From: UBA1163 sp049513055
GTDB lineage: Bacteria > Desulfobacterota > BSN033 > UBA1163
Reading direction: 5' to 3'
NCBI GenBank assembly: GCA_049513055.1
Contig: JBEKWN010000031.1
Coordinates: 25,079 to 89,078, forward strand
DNA: 64,000 nt
Shown here: in pieces, positions 1 to 7,732 of the stretch
Numbering within the stretch: position 1 is the first letter of the stretch
Layout: the number at the start of each line of letters is the position of its first letter
Notes under the pieces: model-generated
Told to the model about the DNA's origin: nothing
Seen by the model: the letters and a program-made list of their open reading frames with translations, nothing else
Databases searched by the model: none
Program-made: the position numbers and the translations under genes

Positions 1-1
1 A

Positions 2-424
2 GGAGGAGAGGGAGGAGGACATGGGGCTACCTTAGAACTTCTCATGATGGTGGTCTCTGTGGTCATCGCACTCATCGGGATTGGGATCGCTTACCTCTTC
101 TACGTGAAGAACCCAGCCCTTCCCAAACTGTTGGCCGAGAGGTGGAAGGGACTCTACAAACTTGTTTTTAACAAATATTATGTTGACGAACTCTATGAAA
201 TCCTCTTCATCAACTCTCTTAAAAATTTGGGCATGGGACTCTGGAAAGGGTTTGATGACTTTGTCATCGATGGTACGATCAATGGCATTGCCTATCTTAT
301 CGGTTTGCTCTCCGGAGCGATGAGAAAGATGCAGACCGGTTTGGTTCAAAACTACGCCTTTTCAATGATCATTGGTGGAATCGTCCTTGTAGCCTATTAT
401 ATCGTGCGTGCTATTTTCTACTAA
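2..424 (+). CDS. nuoL: NADH-quinone oxidoreductase subunit L, C-terminal part (cut by window edge)
   Basis: The frame is open from base 2 to a stop at 424, so only the last 140 or so residues are present. The fragment shows a hydrophobic helix (about residues 15-35), an amphipathic stretch containing NKYYVDELYE, and a final membrane helix ending YIVRAIFY. This layout matches the C-terminus of the antiporter-like NuoL subunit, which includes the lateral helix. It lies directly before nuoM and nuoN in the usual nuo order. NuoL carries out proton translocation in the membrane arm of complex I. The identification leans on context as well as sequence. Confidence 0.88.
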   Translation, partial: GGEGGGHGATLELLMMVVSVVIALIGIGIAYLFYVKNPALPKLLAERWKGLYKLVFNKYYVDELYEILFINSLKNLGMGLWKGFDDFVIDGTINGIAYLIGLLSGAMRKMQTGLVQNYAFSMIIGGIVLVAYYIVRAIFY

Positions 425-458
425 ATCCGTTGCCGCACAGAGCAAAGGAGCTGGTTTC

Positions 459-2009
459 ATGTACATTTTGGGAATTCCCATCCTATCGCTGCTGATCTTC
501 TTTCCAATATTGGGCGCCATTGTTCTCCTCTTCATCAACAAAGAGAATGGGAGAGCGATCAGGTGGGTCACCTTAATTTTTTCTCTCATTGAATTCATTT
601 TCTCGCTGCCCCTCTTCTTTGCCTTCGATTCCAAGACAGGAGCGATGCAATTCGTGGAGGATTGGTGGTGGATTCAGAGCTATGGGATCAGCTATAAATT
701 GGGCATTGATGGAATCAGTCTTCTTCTGGTTCTCTTGACTACCTTTTTGACCATCCTATGCATCCTGTGCTCCTGGACAGCGATCACCTTCCGAGTAAAA
801 GAATTCATGATTTCGTTCTTCTTCCTTGAGACAGGAATGATCGGTGCCTTGGTGGCCCTCGATCTCGTCCTTTTCTATGTCTTCTGGGAAGTGATGCTGA
901 TCCCGATGTACCTCCTCATCGGTGTCTGGGGTGATCCCAAGAGACGAATTTATGCAGCGATCAAGTTCTTCCTCTTTACCATGGCAGGAAGCGTGCTGAT
1001 GCTTGTGGCTATCTTAATCCTCTATTTCCTCAATCAGAAAGCAACGGGTATATCCACCTTCGATGTACTCGAACTCTATAAGTTGGGATTACCGGTCGGG
1101 ACGCAGTACTGGCTCTTCGGAGCCTTTGCCCTGGCCTTTGCCATCAAGGTTCCGATGTTTCCATTTCATACCTGGTTACCCGATGCCCACACCGAGGCGC
1201 CGACCGCTGGAAGCGTGATCCTGGCAGGTGTCTTGCTGAAGATGGGAACCTATGGGTTCATCCGATTTGCCATCCCCCTGTTTCCGAAGGCAGCCTTCGA
1301 TCTTTTGCCCCTGGTCTCTGTTTTGGCGCTTATCGGAATTATCTATGGAGCATTAGTTTCGATGATGCAACCCGATCTCAAACGACTGGTCGCTTTCTCG
1401 AGCGTGAGCCACCTGGGATATGTCATGCTCGGGATGTTTGCTTTCAATATGCAAGGGATCGAGGGGTCGATCTATCAGATGCTCAACCACGGGATTAGCA
1501 CAGGGTCCCTCTTTTTGATCGTCGGGATGGTCTACGAACGCCGCCATACGCGGCTGATTGCCGACTTCGGAGGACTCTCGAAGGTGATGCCGATTTATGC
1601 TGTCTTCTTCATGATCGTGACCCTCTCATCGATTGGTCTCCCCGGGACGAATGGGTTTGTGGGAGAGTTTTTGATCCTGCTCGGTGCTTTTCAACGCAAT
1701 GTCATCTACGGGGTGTTGGCTGCCACCGGTGTTATTTTGGGAGCCGCTTATATGCTATGGATGTTTCAAAGGGTGATGTTTGGGAAGATCACCCGTCCTG
1801 AAAATGAAAAGCTGAAGGACCTCAATGCGAGAGAGATTACTATCCTCGTTCCGATGGTCATCATGATTTTCCTCATGGGGATCTATCCTAAACTTTTTTT
1901 CAGTAAGATGGACGCCAGCGTAGAGAAGTTTATAAAGGATTTCAAGGGAAAGGTTGAAATGAAGGCTGACCTTCCCTCGCCGAAAATATTGGCAGAGATA
2001 AAAAAATAG
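459..2009 (+). CDS. nuoM: NADH-quinone oxidoreductase subunit M
   Basis: A 516-residue polytopic membrane protein of complex I, one of the three antiporter-like proton channels. The ATG at 459 is chosen because AAGGAG (445-450) sits 8 bases upstream; an upstream in-frame TTG at 408 would overlap nuoL. Key features are FYVFWEVMLIPMYLLIG with the conserved glutamate at residue 144, HTWLPDAHTEAPTAGSV with the broken-helix histidine region, and LKRLVAFSSVSHLG with the channel lysine. Length is normal for the family. It is cotranscribed with nuoL upstream and nuoN downstream, separated from nuoN by about 115 bases of repeat-like sequence. Confidence 0.95.
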   Translation: MYILGIPILSLLIFFPILGAIVLLFINKENGRAIRWVTLIFSLIEFIFSLPLFFAFDSKTGAMQFVEDWWWIQSYGISYKLGIDGISLLLVLLTTFLTILCILCSWTAITFRVKEFMISFFFLETGMIGALVALDLVLFYVFWEVMLIPMYLLIGVWGDPKRRIYAAIKFFLFTMAGSVLMLVAILILYFLNQKATGISTFDVLELYKLGLPVGTQYWLFGAFALAFAIKVPMFPFHTWLPDAHTEAPTAGSVILAGVLLKMGTYGFIRFAIPLFPKAAFDLLPLVSVLALIGIIYGALVSMMQPDLKRLVAFSSVSHLGYVMLGMFAFNMQGIEGSIYQMLNHGISTGSLFLIVGMVYERRHTRLIADFGGLSKVMPIYAVFFMIVTLSSIGLPGTNGFVGEFLILLGAFQRNVIYGVLAATGVILGAAYMLWMFQRVMFGKITRPENEKLKDLNAREITILVPMVIMIFLMGIYPKLFFSKMDASVEKFIKDFKGKVEMKADLPSPKILAEIKK

Positions 2010-2110
2010 GGTTTAAGGGGTCTAGGGTTCAAGTGTCCTAATGAAATAATCTTTAACTCATCTTAAGCCCTGAAATCCATGAACCCTCGAATCCTTGGAC
2101 CCTTTTAATT
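2010..2110. repeat. Intergenic repeat-like element between nuoM and nuoN
   Basis: The spacer contains AGGGTTCAAG near its start and, in inverse orientation, GAACCCTCGAATCCTTGGACCC near its end (split here: GAACCCT, then CGAATCCTTGGACCC). The two ends could pair to form a long imperfect hairpin. The wording resembles the low-complexity GAACCCTTGAATCC elements common between genes in deltaproteobacterial genomes. No coding potential is seen. Because nuoN follows directly, any structure is more likely a processing or attenuation element than a full terminator. Confidence 0.4.
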
Positions 2111-2124
2111 GGAGGATTCTTTAG

Positions 2125-3582
2125 ATGAAAATACCAGAGATTGACCTCTATCTCATTGCACCGGAGATCATCATCACCGCCTTCGGGTTTTTAGTGCTTC
2201 TGGTGGACGTCTTTTTACCCAAAGAAGAAAGAAAGGGGTACCTCGGAGTAATTAGCCTCATCGGGATCGTGGTCGCCTTTCTTTTCACCCTTCCTCAGAT
2301 GGGAGATGTCAAATCCGGTTTTGAAGGGATGTTCATTTCGGATGGATATGCTCTCTTCTTCAAGATCACTTTTCTGATCATTGCCTTTTTGACCGTCCTG
2401 ATCTCCATTGGATACACCCAGAGGGAAGGGATCGCATTCGGAGAATATTATGCCCTGATCCTTTTTGCAACCCTCGGGATGATGCTGATGGCAGCAGGGA
2501 CTCACCTCATCATCATCTTTCTCGGGTTGGAAACGATGTCCATTTCCATCTATATCCTGGCAGGAATGATGCGAGAGGATAAGAGGTCAGTGGAAGCGGC
2601 ATTGAAATATTTTCTTTTAGGGGCCTTTGCCACAGGATTCCTCCTCTATGGTATTGCCCTCATCTATGGGGCCACAGGATCCTTTCATCTGAAGGATATC
2701 GCCTCTTATATCGCTACCAAAAATCTCTTGAGAAGCCCGATGCTCCTGATGAGCCTTGTTTTTCTCACCATTGGGTTTGGTTTCAAGATTGCTTCGGTTC
2801 CTTTTCATATGTGGACGCCTGATGTCTATGAAGGGGCTCCCACTACCATCACGGCTTTTATGGCGACAGGGGTGAAGGCAGCAGGTTTTTCAGCTTTGAT
2901 CAGGGTCTTCTTCTCCGCCTTGCCCGCTTTTCGTCCGGATTGGACCTCGATCATGTGGGTAATTTGTGTGGCGACGATGACGCTCGGAAATATTGTGGCG
3001 ATCTCCCAGACCAATATCAAGCGGATGCTGGCTTACTCGAGCATTGCTCATGCTGGATACATTTTGGTCGCCTTTGTTGCAGGCAACGATTTAGGAACCT
3101 CAGGCATTCTTTTCTATCTCATGACTTATGCCTTTATGAACCTCGGTGCCTTTACCGTAGTCATCCTCCTCGGGAAGAAGGGAGAAGAGAATACCCTCAT
3201 CAGTGATTATGCAGGGATTGGATTCAAATATCCGCTCTTAGCAGTTTCCATGACCATTTTTCTCCTCTCCATGGCAGGTATTCCTCCTCTGGGTGGATTT
3301 ATGGCCAAATTCTATATCTTCAGCGCAGCGGTGAAATCGAAATTTTATTGGTTGGCCATCCTTGGTGTCCTGAACAGTGCGGTTTCGGTTTACTATTATC
3401 TCCGGGTCACCGTGCTCATGTATTTCAGGGAATCCGAACGGGAGATCACCGGCCTCCAATTTTCACCCGCTTCTGTGCTCGCATTGATTTTGGCCGTGAT
3501 CGGGACCCTTTACCTGGGGATCTTCCCCGCCAATGTGCTCTCCTTCGTTTTTTTTCTCGGCCACAAGAGGGATTTGATTTGA
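2125..3582 (+). CDS. nuoN: NADH-quinone oxidoreductase subunit N
   Basis: A 485-residue membrane protein, the third antiporter-like subunit of complex I. The ATG start is preceded by GGAGG (2112-2116). Diagnostic motifs are FHMWTPDVYEGAPTTITAFM and IKRMLAYSSIAHAGYIL, which carry the conserved channel lysine and histidine residues, and many hydrophobic helices. Length is typical of NuoN. It appears to be the last gene of the nuo operon here, because the next genes are toxin-antitoxin remnants and a convergent oxidoreductase. Confidence 0.95.
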   Translation: MKIPEIDLYLIAPEIIITAFGFLVLLVDVFLPKEERKGYLGVISLIGIVVAFLFTLPQMGDVKSGFEGMFISDGYALFFKITFLIIAFLTVLISIGYTQREGIAFGEYYALILFATLGMMLMAAGTHLIIIFLGLETMSISIYILAGMMREDKRSVEAALKYFLLGAFATGFLLYGIALIYGATGSFHLKDIASYIATKNLLRSPMLLMSLVFLTIGFGFKIASVPFHMWTPDVYEGAPTTITAFMATGVKAAGFSALIRVFFSALPAFRPDWTSIMWVICVATMTLGNIVAISQTNIKRMLAYSSIAHAGYILVAFVAGNDLGTSGILFYLMTYAFMNLGAFTVVILLGKKGEENTLISDYAGIGFKYPLLAVSMTIFLLSMAGIPPLGGFMAKFYIFSAAVKSKFYWLAILGVLNSAVSVYYYLRVTVLMYFRESEREITGLQFSPASVLALILAVIGTLYLGIFPANVLSFVFFLGHKRDLI

Positions 3583-3605
3583 CTTCTGAAAAGATGTGGA
3601 TTATT

Positions 3606-3625
3606 ATAGCTATTGATATAGCTAT
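3606..3625. promoter_or_regulatory. Paired palindromic boxes upstream of the antitoxin gene (candidate operator)
   Basis: The 8-base palindrome ATAGCTAT occurs at 3606-3613 and again at 3618-3625, a 12-base period. It lies just before the ribosome site of a ribbon-helix-helix-like antitoxin. Ribbon-helix-helix antitoxins usually repress their own operon by binding paired short palindromes at such spacing. The sequence and spacing are seen directly; the operator role is inferred. Confidence 0.45.
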
Positions 3626-3645
3626 TCCATCAATTAGGAGGTATG

Positions 3646-4105
3646 ATGAAGACGGTGCAGATGACCTTAGATGAGAATCTCATAGTATCCGTAGACAAGG
3701 TGGCCAAACGTCTTGGTACAACTCGCTCTGCATTTACAAGGCAAGCCCTTAAGATCGCCCTCAGGGAAGTTCGTATCAATGAGTTGGAGCGGAAACATTG
3801 CGAGGGCTATAAACGTAAACCTGTTAAAAAAGGAGAGTTTGAGGATTGGGAGGCTTATTCTGACCCGGGATTCCGCATTAGAGTTCCTGGGAGAGGTAAC
3901 GATAGCTCCCATTACATCCACGATTCGGGATATCCCTACCGAAGTTTTATTGGCGAAAGAAGATGGAATGCCCAAAGACTGTGCCGTGAATCTCGATCAC
4001 ATCCAGACTGTTTCAAAAGGAAAGATTGGGCCTTTGATCGCAACACTGAGTTCCATTAAGATGTCAGAGTTAAGGTCGGCTATGCTATTTGCCCTGGGGT
4101 TTTAG
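3646..4105 (+). pseudogene. MazEF-like toxin-antitoxin remnant (antitoxin fused out of frame to toxin C-terminus)
   Basis: From the ATG at 3646 (SD AGGAGG at 3636-3641) the sequence encodes a ribbon-helix-helix antitoxin, MKTVQMTLDENL... to GEFEDWEAY at about 3858. The reading frame then makes no family sense. From about 3860 another frame encodes the end of a MazF/PemK-like toxin: LTRDSALEF, VTIAPITSTIRDIPTEV, EDGMPKDCAVNLDHIQTV and a terminal LFALGF. The antitoxin end and the toxin's first 30-40 residues are missing, so one deletion seems to have joined the two genes in different frames. A functional toxin is unlikely. Confidence 0.7.
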
Positions 4106-4125
4106 TCCCTGCCTCAACCTCAACC

Positions 4126-6138
4126 TTATTTTTTTCCTCTTCTCACATCCACGGTGTTGTCATAAAACGTACTTCCTCCCCCTTGGTCTGTCAAACGCTG
4201 GGAAGTCAGGGCATTTACAGAACGAGGGCCAGGGCAGTGGTTCAGCCACCAGACCCCTTCTGCCACCACAATGCCGGAAGGAACTTTTGGAGTTACATGG
4301 AGGGTGAAAGAGACCTCACCGAGTTGATTGAAGGCAATGACAGAGTCGCCCTCTCTCATCCCCTTCGCCTCCGCATCAGCAGGGTTCATCTGAAGAAACA
4401 TGGCCTTTTCCTTCTTGCGGAGGTCTTTTCTTTCCCTGAAAGAGGAGTTTAAGGCATAATGGCTGGGGCTCGTCATCAAGCGAAAGGGATAATTCCCTTC
4501 ATAAGGAGGGAGATAACAGGGCAACGGGTGAAATTCTTTTGGGTTCAAAATTTCAATCTTTCCTGAAGGAGTTTTAAAACGAGTGCGCGCATCTGATGGA
4601 AGTGGAATTTCGACTGCCTTCCCAACCGAAAAGGCTTCTTGATCAATGGCTTCTCTCATGGGGCTCGGAATGGAAAGAAGATGGTCAATCAGTTCATCAG
4701 CAGTTTGATGGAAAAAGGGCTCATGAAATCCCATCCCATGAGCCAATAGACAGAAGACCTCCCAGTTCGATTTGCTTTCTCCAACAGGCGGGAGAACCGC
4801 TTTTGCACGCTGAATGCAGTAGGTACCATAGGAACGGTAGAGATCGCTGTGTTCGAGAGAGGATGTTGAGGGCAGCACAATATCTGCGTATCGAGCCGTG
4901 TCCGTCATGAATCTTTCGTGAACAATGGTGAAGAGGTTTTCTCGCGCCAGACCTTTTAAAACCTGATTCTGATCAGGAGTAACAGCCGCCGGGTTGGAAT
5001 GATAGACATAGAGGCTTTGGACAGGAGGATCATTAAGTTCATCCAATGCCCAACCCAGGCGATTCATATTAATGGTACGAGTTTTCTTAGCCATAAAGTC
5101 TTCTCGCAGGAATTCATTGATAGCAAAAGCCCCAGCCGTGCTGGTGCCGGTAAAACACCCGCCTCCTCTTTTCCCATAAGCCCCTACTAAAGCAGGTAAA
5201 CAGACAATGGTGCGTATGGTCATGGCTCCGTTGCCATATCGGGAGAGTCCGCTCCCAAGGCGGATGAAGGGATTCTTCGCTTTACCATAAGCATGAGCCA
5301 TAGCTTTAATGGTCTCTGGAGAAAGACCTGTGAGGAGGCTGACTTTTTCGGGTGGAAAGTCTGGGAGAATTTTTTCTTTCAATTCCTCAAATCCCTGAAC
5401 ATGGGCAGTGAGAAAATCATGGTCAATGAGGTCGTCCCTGACGAGAAGGTGCATCAATCCCAAAGCGAGAGAGCCGTCGCTTCCTGGGCGGACGATGTAA
5501 ATTTGATCAACTGTAGAGGAAGTGAGGGTTTGGTAAGTGTCAATAAGCCAAATCGTTGCTCCATTTTGTTTGGCTCTCTTGACCCCATGGAGAAAATGGA
5601 TATTGGTAGCTACAGCATTGATTCCCCATAGAATCACCAGATCGCTCTCTGCCACCTCATCAGGATGGGGGGCTGGCGTTTCTCCCATCACCACTTTCCA
5701 ACCCACCTCTTTAGCAGGAGAGCATATAGTTCGGTTGAGGCGAGAGGCTCCAAGTCGATAGAAAAAAGGATGCCCGGCATTCCGCTGGATGAGACCCATT
5801 GTTCCAGCATAGGAGTATGGAAGAATAGCCTCCGAGCCATACTGATTGATGATATTTTGCCAGCGCCCTGTAATCCGGTTAATTGCTTCTTCCCAAGAAA
5901 TAGAATGAAATTCACCGGAGCCTTTGGCTCCTGCCCGAAAAAGGGGACGAGTGAGGCGGAGCGGTGAATGGACGGTTTCTTGATAGCGATTCATCTTCAC
6001 GCAAAGGGTGCCCCTTGTAAAAGGATGTTCAGGGTCGCCAGAAACTTTGACTGCTTTTCCGTCTATGACTTCTACCAGAAGTCCGCAGGTGTCAGGTCAA
6101 TCATAAGGGCAAACCGATCGTTTTATCTTTTTCAACAT
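4126..6138 (-). CDS. Molybdopterin oxidoreductase (DMSO reductase superfamily), candidate selenoprotein with Sec at an Fe-S ligand position
   Basis: Read with UGA (6097-6099) as selenocysteine this is a 670-residue protein. The ATG at 6138 has AAGGAGA six bases upstream, so translation is expected to start before the UGA. The N-terminus reads C10-PYD-U14-PDT-C18, then C46 in the motif HPFTRGTLC, the [4Fe-4S] motif of COG0243 oxidoreductases with the second cysteine replaced. Cys139 (in NRTICSPAKEVGW) occupies the place of the usual Mo/W ligand, close to Sec140 of formate dehydrogenase H. The last 110 residues form the molybdopterin dinucleotide-binding domain. Substrate is unknown; there is no beta subunit nearby. 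If UGA is read as a stop, only a 624-residue product lacking the cluster motif would remain, starting at GTG 6000. Confidence 0.8.
6067..6083 (-). promoter_or_regulatory. SECIS-like hairpin after the UGA of the molybdopterin oxidoreductase gene
   Basis: On the coding (minus) strand GACTTC-TGGTA-GAAGTC forms a perfect 6-bp stem with a 5-base loop containing GG. The stem starts 17 bases from the first base of the UGA codon. Bacterial SECIS elements lie inside the coding sequence just after UGA and carry guanines early in a small apical loop. The geometry is almost the same as that of the hairpin found after the grdB UGA. Binding by SelB is inferred, not shown. Confidence 0.55.
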
Positions 6139-6287
6139 GAAAAATCTCCTTCATTATCGCCTGGGATTAAGAGAAAACATGGCATTTCAATGGATGAAAC
6201 TTCTTTACCATCTTCGCCAGAAGTATATTCTACCTTTATGACAACTTCAATCCCATTACAAAAAACTACCTTCCCATATCTTGACAT
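6132..6287 (-). CDS. Small ORF overlapping the start of the molybdopterin oxidoreductase gene
   Basis: A 51-residue frame on the minus strand starts MSRYGKVVFCNGIEVVIKV and ends EGDFSC. Its stop (6132-6134) overlaps the start codon region of the oxidoreductase gene, which would allow translational coupling. The composition looks protein-like, but there is no clear ribosome site, and the start lies inside the promoter of the divergent vapBC pair. An in-frame ATG at 6293 would add two residues. I do not recognise the family; a chance ORF is possible. Confidence 0.35.
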   Translation of the reverse strand: MSRYGKVVFCNGIEVVIKVEYTSGEDGKEVSSIEMPCFLLIPGDNEGDFSC

Positions 6288-6308
6288 ACACATTTTTTTT
6301 AATATAAT
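6281..6308 (+). promoter_or_regulatory. Sigma-70-type promoter of vapBC
   Basis: TTGACA at 6281-6286 and TATAAT at 6303-6308 match the -35 and -10 consensus exactly, with a 16-base spacer rich in T. The vapB ribosome site follows about 18 bases after the -10 box. Confidence 0.75.
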
Positions 6309-6335
6309 ATGTATAGAAGTAAGGTGGAGGCAGAA

Positions 6336-6539
6336 ATGAAACGTACAAACATTGTTATGGACGAAAAGCTAATAAAAGAAGGGATGAAGACCACTGGGAT
6401 TAAAACTCGTAGGGCCTTGGTTGACTATGCCTTGCGGGACCTTCTTCGTCGCGAATCTCAAAAAAGGATCTTAGAGTTAAAAGGAAAGGTTCATTGGGAA
6501 GGCGATTTGTCATCCATGCGAAAAGGAAGAAGGGTTTAA
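6336..6539 (+). CDS. vapB: VapB-family antitoxin
   Basis: A 67-residue protein with an N-terminal ribbon-helix-helix-like segment, MKRTNIVMDEKLIKEGMK, then TRRALVDYALRDLLRRES, as in VapB antitoxins of type II systems. The start at 6336 is supported by GGAGG at 6326-6330; an upstream in-frame ATG lacks a ribosome site. The C-terminal part would wrap the toxin. The stop codon overlaps the start of vapC (TAATG), typical of coupled antitoxin-toxin pairs. Repression of its own promoter is expected from the family. Confidence 0.85.
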   Translation: MKRTNIVMDEKLIKEGMKTTGIKTRRALVDYALRDLLRRESQKRILELKGKVHWEGDLSSMRKGRRV

Positions 6540-6940
6540 TGGTCTTGGTTGATACAACGGTCTGGGTAGACCTTTTTTCAGGGTTGACCACTCCTCAGGT
6601 GATTGTACTCGAATCGCTGATTTTAAAAAGAGAAGATATCTGCCTCTGCGGTGTTATTCTTACAGAGGTTTTACAAGGAATACGGGATGACAAAGAGCAC
6701 GGCAAGACACAAGCCATTTTCTCGAACCTTTTGTACCTTCCAATGACCCGTGAGACATTCCTACTGGCGGCCCACATCTACCGCTTTCTTCGAGCACGGG
6801 GAATCACCATAAGGAACTCGATTGACTGTATGATAGCCGCTGTATGTATTGAGAATAAGGTGGCATTGCTCCATCACGACAGGGATTTCGACCTTATCTC
6901 AAAAAAATTTGATTTGGAAATTGTAAATTTGCCCACCTGA
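6539..6940 (+). CDS. vapC: VapC-family PIN-domain ribonuclease toxin
   Basis: A 133-residue PIN domain. Acidic residues expected for Mg2+ binding are Asp5 (MVLVDTTVWVD), Glu43 (LTEVLQG), Asp96 (NSIDCMIAA) and Asp114 or Asp116 (HHDRDFD). PIN toxins cleave RNA, often initiator tRNA or rRNA loops; the target here is unknown. The gene overlaps vapB by one base and appears intact. It sits at the left edge of the defence island. Confidence 0.88.
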   Translation: MVLVDTTVWVDLFSGLTTPQVIVLESLILKREDICLCGVILTEVLQGIRDDKEHGKTQAIFSNLLYLPMTRETFLLAAHIYRFLRARGITIRNSIDCMIAAVCIENKVALLHHDRDFDLISKKFDLEIVNLPT

Positions 6941-7058
6941 CTTTGAAAAGTACTCTTCCTTTGCTTCCTTTTTAAATTTTATTCCCGTTTGACTTCTTCG
7001 CCCAAATTCAATAAACTCTAAAACAAATTGAGGTGTTTAATCGAGAGAAGAGTGATAA

Positions 7059-7424
7059 ATGGATAAAGATTCCTCTTTTACTGTCCGGGATCTTCCAAGA
7101 CAAGAAAGGCCTCGTGAAAGGCTCCAAAAATTTGGCCCAGAGGCACTTTCTGCTCAAGAACTTTTAGCTCTGGTCATTGGGCGGGGTATTCCCAAAAAAT
7201 CAGTAATGAGTATTGCACAGGAGTTATTGGTGAGATTTGGTAATATTAAAGCAATAAGCCAGGCAACCATAGAGGAACTCTCTCAAATAAGGGGGATCGG
7301 TTTTGCCAAAGCAGCCCAACTTAAAGCATGTTTTGAGCTTGGAAAAAGAGAAGAATTAGAACCAGAGTTGAAAAATTTTGATATTAAAGATCCTGAAATG
7401 GTTGATTCGAAAGGAATTGATTAG
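7059..7424 (+). pseudogene. RadC N-terminal (UPF0758) domain without the JAB/MPN domain
   Basis: A 121-residue frame starts MDKDSSFTVRDLPRQERP and continues RERLQKFGPEALSAQELLAL, the N-terminal domain of RadC, with a helix-hairpin-helix segment around IRGIGFAKAAQLKA. It stops soon after FDIKDPEMV, before the metal-binding HxH JAB domain that makes up the second half of RadC. A full RadC lies 3 kb downstream. It is either a truncated remnant or a stand-alone DNA-binding piece; truncation is more likely because the next gene is also a fragment. Confidence 0.65.
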
Positions 7425-7429
7425 AGGAT

Positions 7430-7675
7430 ATGGCTCCAAAGAAAGAAGAAAATTTATCTAAGGAAAAACTTCTGGCTGAGATTGAGCGGTTGAAGAAAGA
7501 ATTAAAGAAGAGAAAGAAGTATGGTCTGGTTTGGGAGGAAAAGCCTGAAGAAGTTGTCGAGATGTGTAAGAAAAAATTGCCTGCCACTCCAAGAGATTTA
7601 GCCTTTCGTTGCAAGGAAGTGACTGAAGAGGCAGGCCTTCAAAGGGTGAGGCTTGGGAATTTGCATCTCCTTTAA
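7430..7675 (+). pseudogene. Possible N-terminal fragment of a type III (Mod-like) DNA methyltransferase
   Basis: An 81-residue frame with a charged coiled coil (KEKLLAEIERLKKELKKRK) followed by KYGLVWEEKPEEVVEMCKKK. This wording resembles the N-terminus of adenine-specific DNA methyltransferases of type III restriction systems. The catalytic DPPY and FxGxG regions are absent, and the last 30 residues do not fit the family. It follows the RadC fragment by five bases, so both may derive from one lost operon. Confidence in the family assignment is moderate to low. Confidence 0.4.
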
Positions 7676-7685
7676 TCTCACATAA

Positions 7686-7732
7686 CTTCCCCCTCTCCCT
7701 CGATGGGAGAGGGCGGGGGTGAGGGTGGACAC
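7686..7732. repeat. CCCTCTCCC-type palindromic intergenic repeat overlapping the 5' end of hsdR
   Basis: CCCCCTCTCCCTCG, then ATGGGAGAGGGCGGGGGTGAGGGTG: the two halves can pair as CCCTCTCCC/GGGAGAGGG around a short loop. It resembles a widespread proteobacterial intergenic element. The first residues of the longest hsdR frame (MGEGGGEGG) come from this repeat. Confidence 0.55.

Noticed and set aside
408..458. TTG 408 as start of nuoM
   Set aside because: It would overlap nuoL and the ATG at 459 has a good ribosome site and fits NuoM length and residue numbering (Glu144).
4596..5967. Plus-strand ORFs opposite the molybdopterin oxidoreductase gene
   Set aside because: They have no family-like sequence and are explained as antisense shadows of the minus-strand gene.
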